Shown here: piece by piece, positions 62,616-64,000 of the stretch
Numbering within the stretch: position 1 is the first letter of the stretch
Layout: the number at the start of each line of letters is the position of its first letter
The notes under the pieces: model-generated
What the model saw: the letters and a program-made list of their open reading frames with translations, nothing else
The model's database searches: none
What the model was told of the DNA's origin: nothing
DNA from: Naegleria lovaniensis
Lineage: Eukaryota > Heterolobosea > Eutetramitea > Acrasida > Naegleriidae
Length of the DNA: 64,000 nt
Assembly (NCBI RefSeq): GCF_003324165.1
Contig: NW_025407830.1
Location: 558,001-622,000, forward strand
Reading direction: 5' to 3'
Translations under genes and position numbers: made by a program

Positions 62616-63611
62616 ATGCAGCAAAACAGTAGTAGCACAAATCCAGGTGATACCACCAATGATCCAACAACGACCATTCATAAAAACCTCAATCCCCCTA
62701 CAACAACAACAACAACCAATGTAAATAAGACTCCCTCGATCTCTCGTTTATTAAACAAAGGCTCTTCCTCTCAACACCAACAGAACAATAAAATGCCCGT
62801 TGGAAAATCCGCTGGCACACTCTCGGATCGAGATGACCTGATAGAACTTGTCTCGACCACTGGTGCGTCCAGAAAAGAACATAGAGAAACATCACCAGGT
62901 TCTCCTTCAACTTCCGATAAGCAATCAACAATAGTAGGATGTGGGAATGATCATGGCCATGAATCTCATCATCATGACGAGCGTCATCATCACAACGACC
63001 ATCATCATTTGATGAATAAGAGTTTTTTGATGGGTTTTATACCTAGGTGGACGTTTCACCCAAACAAACAGTCGGAAGCAAGAGATTTATTGGCTGTCGT
63101 AAGTTGAAATGCAATGGAAATGCATTATTCATGACATGCAATTTATGCTCAATTTTTGTATAATTCAATTATTTGAAAAGGAACGAACGCAATTGGCGTG
63201 GGTAAGAACAGGTCTATCGACCATTGCTATTGGAATTGCAATTGCAAAATGTATGTGTTTACGTGTATTGTAAAATATTTATGAATTAATTTATATGAAT
63301 TCAAAAACAGTATTGACGAGTGACGCTGATTCTGAAGCAGCAAAAATTTTAATGGTCACAATAGGCACCATCTTTATCGTACTAGGTAGGTTGTTAAGGG
63401 TGACAATATTCATTTTGGTAAACAACTACTTTAATTTGTCGACAACGATAATTAAGGCCTCTTAATATTCTGTTATTCTTTCGTAAGGTTCCACTATGCA
63501 ACAAGACGATTAATTTCCGGAGTTTTTGTTGCAGATATGTTTTCACCGGTTTTCATGTTTGTTTTTGGAGTAACTGCATGCATTGCAGCGCTTGCTCTTG
63601 TGTTTGTGTGA
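62616..63611 (+). CDS. DUF202 (VTC1/YidH-like) small membrane protein with long polar N-terminus (251 aa, four exons)
   Basis: Exons 62616-63098, 63181-63250, 63311-63389 and 63488-63611 join in phase; donors are GTAAGT, GTATGT and a weaker GTTGTT. The first 140 residues are polar, with Thr runs and a His-rich patch (HESHHHDERHHHNDHHH). The DUF202 domain follows: EARDLLAVERTQLAWVRTGL, IAIGIAIAKLL, a second helix ILMVTIGTIFIVLG, then RFHYATRRL and a third helix FMFVFGVTACIAALALVFV. The ERTxLAWxRT box is the family hallmark. In yeast Vtc1, with this fold, belongs to the polyphosphate polymerase complex in the vacuole membrane and shares membrane helices with SPX-domain partners; here a polyphosphate role is inferred. 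The third donor was chosen because it is the only nearby GT that keeps frame. Confidence 0.75.
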
Positions 63612-63702
63612 TTTGTGGCAATTGTATTAAATTTATTAACTTATTTGAATGGCGAACTAATAGCGAATTCAACAAAAATGTGTTCATCATGATGAAAAAA
63701 AA

Positions 63703-64000
63703 ATGACGTCTTTGCTCCGACACAAAAACAACAACTGTGGTATGAGCAATATTGACAACTCTGAAAGAGACGCATTGGGACCTATGAACACAATGGATGA
63801 GCAAGAAGACATGATTGATATGGACAACTGTTCTCAACAAGAATTTTCCGAACTCGCCAAGACATCAACATCTTCGGTCTTTGACCACCCAAAAGACGGC
63901 TTAAACACGGAAAGAACATCCTCTCTCACGAAAACAAACAACAAAATTGAAAAGAGGAGGAAAATGTTGCAACAACGTAAAGCAAAGATTGTTAATCTGA
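63703..64000 (+). CDS. 5' part of an unrecognised gene running off the window
   Basis: An ATG at 63703 (MTSLLRHKNNNCGMSNID) opens a frame that stays open to the window edge (99 codons). It is Ser/Asn/Asp-rich with an acidic stretch (DEQEDMIDMDN) and ends in a basic coiled segment (NKIEKRRKMLQQRKAK). No domain can be named from this part. Start choice: first ATG after an A-run, 91 bases after the DUF202 stop. Confidence 0.55.
   Translation, partial: MTSLLRHKNNNCGMSNIDNSERDALGPMNTMDEQEDMIDMDNCSQQEFSELAKTSTSSVFDHPKDGLNTERTSSLTKTNNKIEKRRKMLQQRKAKIVNL

Overview
The window looks like nuclear DNA of an amoeboid or amoeboflagellate protist, most likely a heterolobosean close to Naegleria. The reasons are AT-rich DNA, the standard code, about one gene per 2.3 kb on both strands, few and short GT-AG introns (46 to 272 bp), no operon structure, Ser/Thr/Asn/His-rich low-complexity protein tails, and three G-alpha genes, two RhoGEFs, a formin and a candidate 7TM receptor in 64 kb. 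The genus is inferred from overall character, not from an alignment.

Layout. 1-13,960: 3' part of a divergent G-alpha gene, a very large spatacsin (SPG11) orthologue in four exons, an F-box/LRR protein and a RhoGEF. 14-24 kb: a possible tiny spliced gene, a typical four-exon G-alpha gene, a formin with an N-terminal inactive PTEN/auxilin-like module, a Qa-SNARE without a membrane anchor and a phospholipid-scramblase-like protein. 24-34 kb: a three-exon RhoGEF, tRNA-Glu(UUC), a kinase with EF-hands in front of the catalytic domain, ribosomal protein S16 (uS9) and the Golgi protein YIF1. 33.6-40.3 kb is the accessory part: an assembly gap flanked by two nearly identical 90-base copies, a fossil tyrosine-recombinase element, a Crinkler-like NTPase/nuclease-type protein with a mitochondrial-type leader, and a broken Fanzor (eukaryotic TnpB) copy. 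40.3-57 kb: a MINDY-like pseudo-deubiquitinase fused to a U-box, two large unrecognised proteins, an RNase II-family exonuclease, a BTB protein, a LAMP-like membrane protein and a deoxynucleoside kinase. 57.7-64 kb: a 7TM protein, a shortened 3TM paralogue, a third G-alpha gene, a DUF202 (VTC1-like) protein and the start of a gene leaving the window.

How the genes fit together. Many of them belong to signalling toward the actin cortex (7TM, G-alpha, RhoGEF, formin, calcium-regulated kinase) or to membrane traffic (spatacsin/AP-5 route, SNARE, YIF1, scramblase). They are separate transcription units, so any co-function is inferred. Several gene models here depend on introns and short first exons that I placed by reading splice sites and keeping phase: spatacsin, G-alpha at 15.2 kb, formin, RhoGEF at 24-27 kb, EF-hand kinase, MINDY/U-box, 7TM and DUF202.

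The most interesting points are the pseudo-DUB/U-box fusion, the plant-class-II-like formin architecture, two G-alpha proteins with substitutions at the residue equivalent to Ras Gly12 (one also lacking the catalytic Gln), the EF-hand-first kinase, the 7TM/truncated 7TM/G-alpha cluster, the Fanzor fossil and the Crinkler-like gene.
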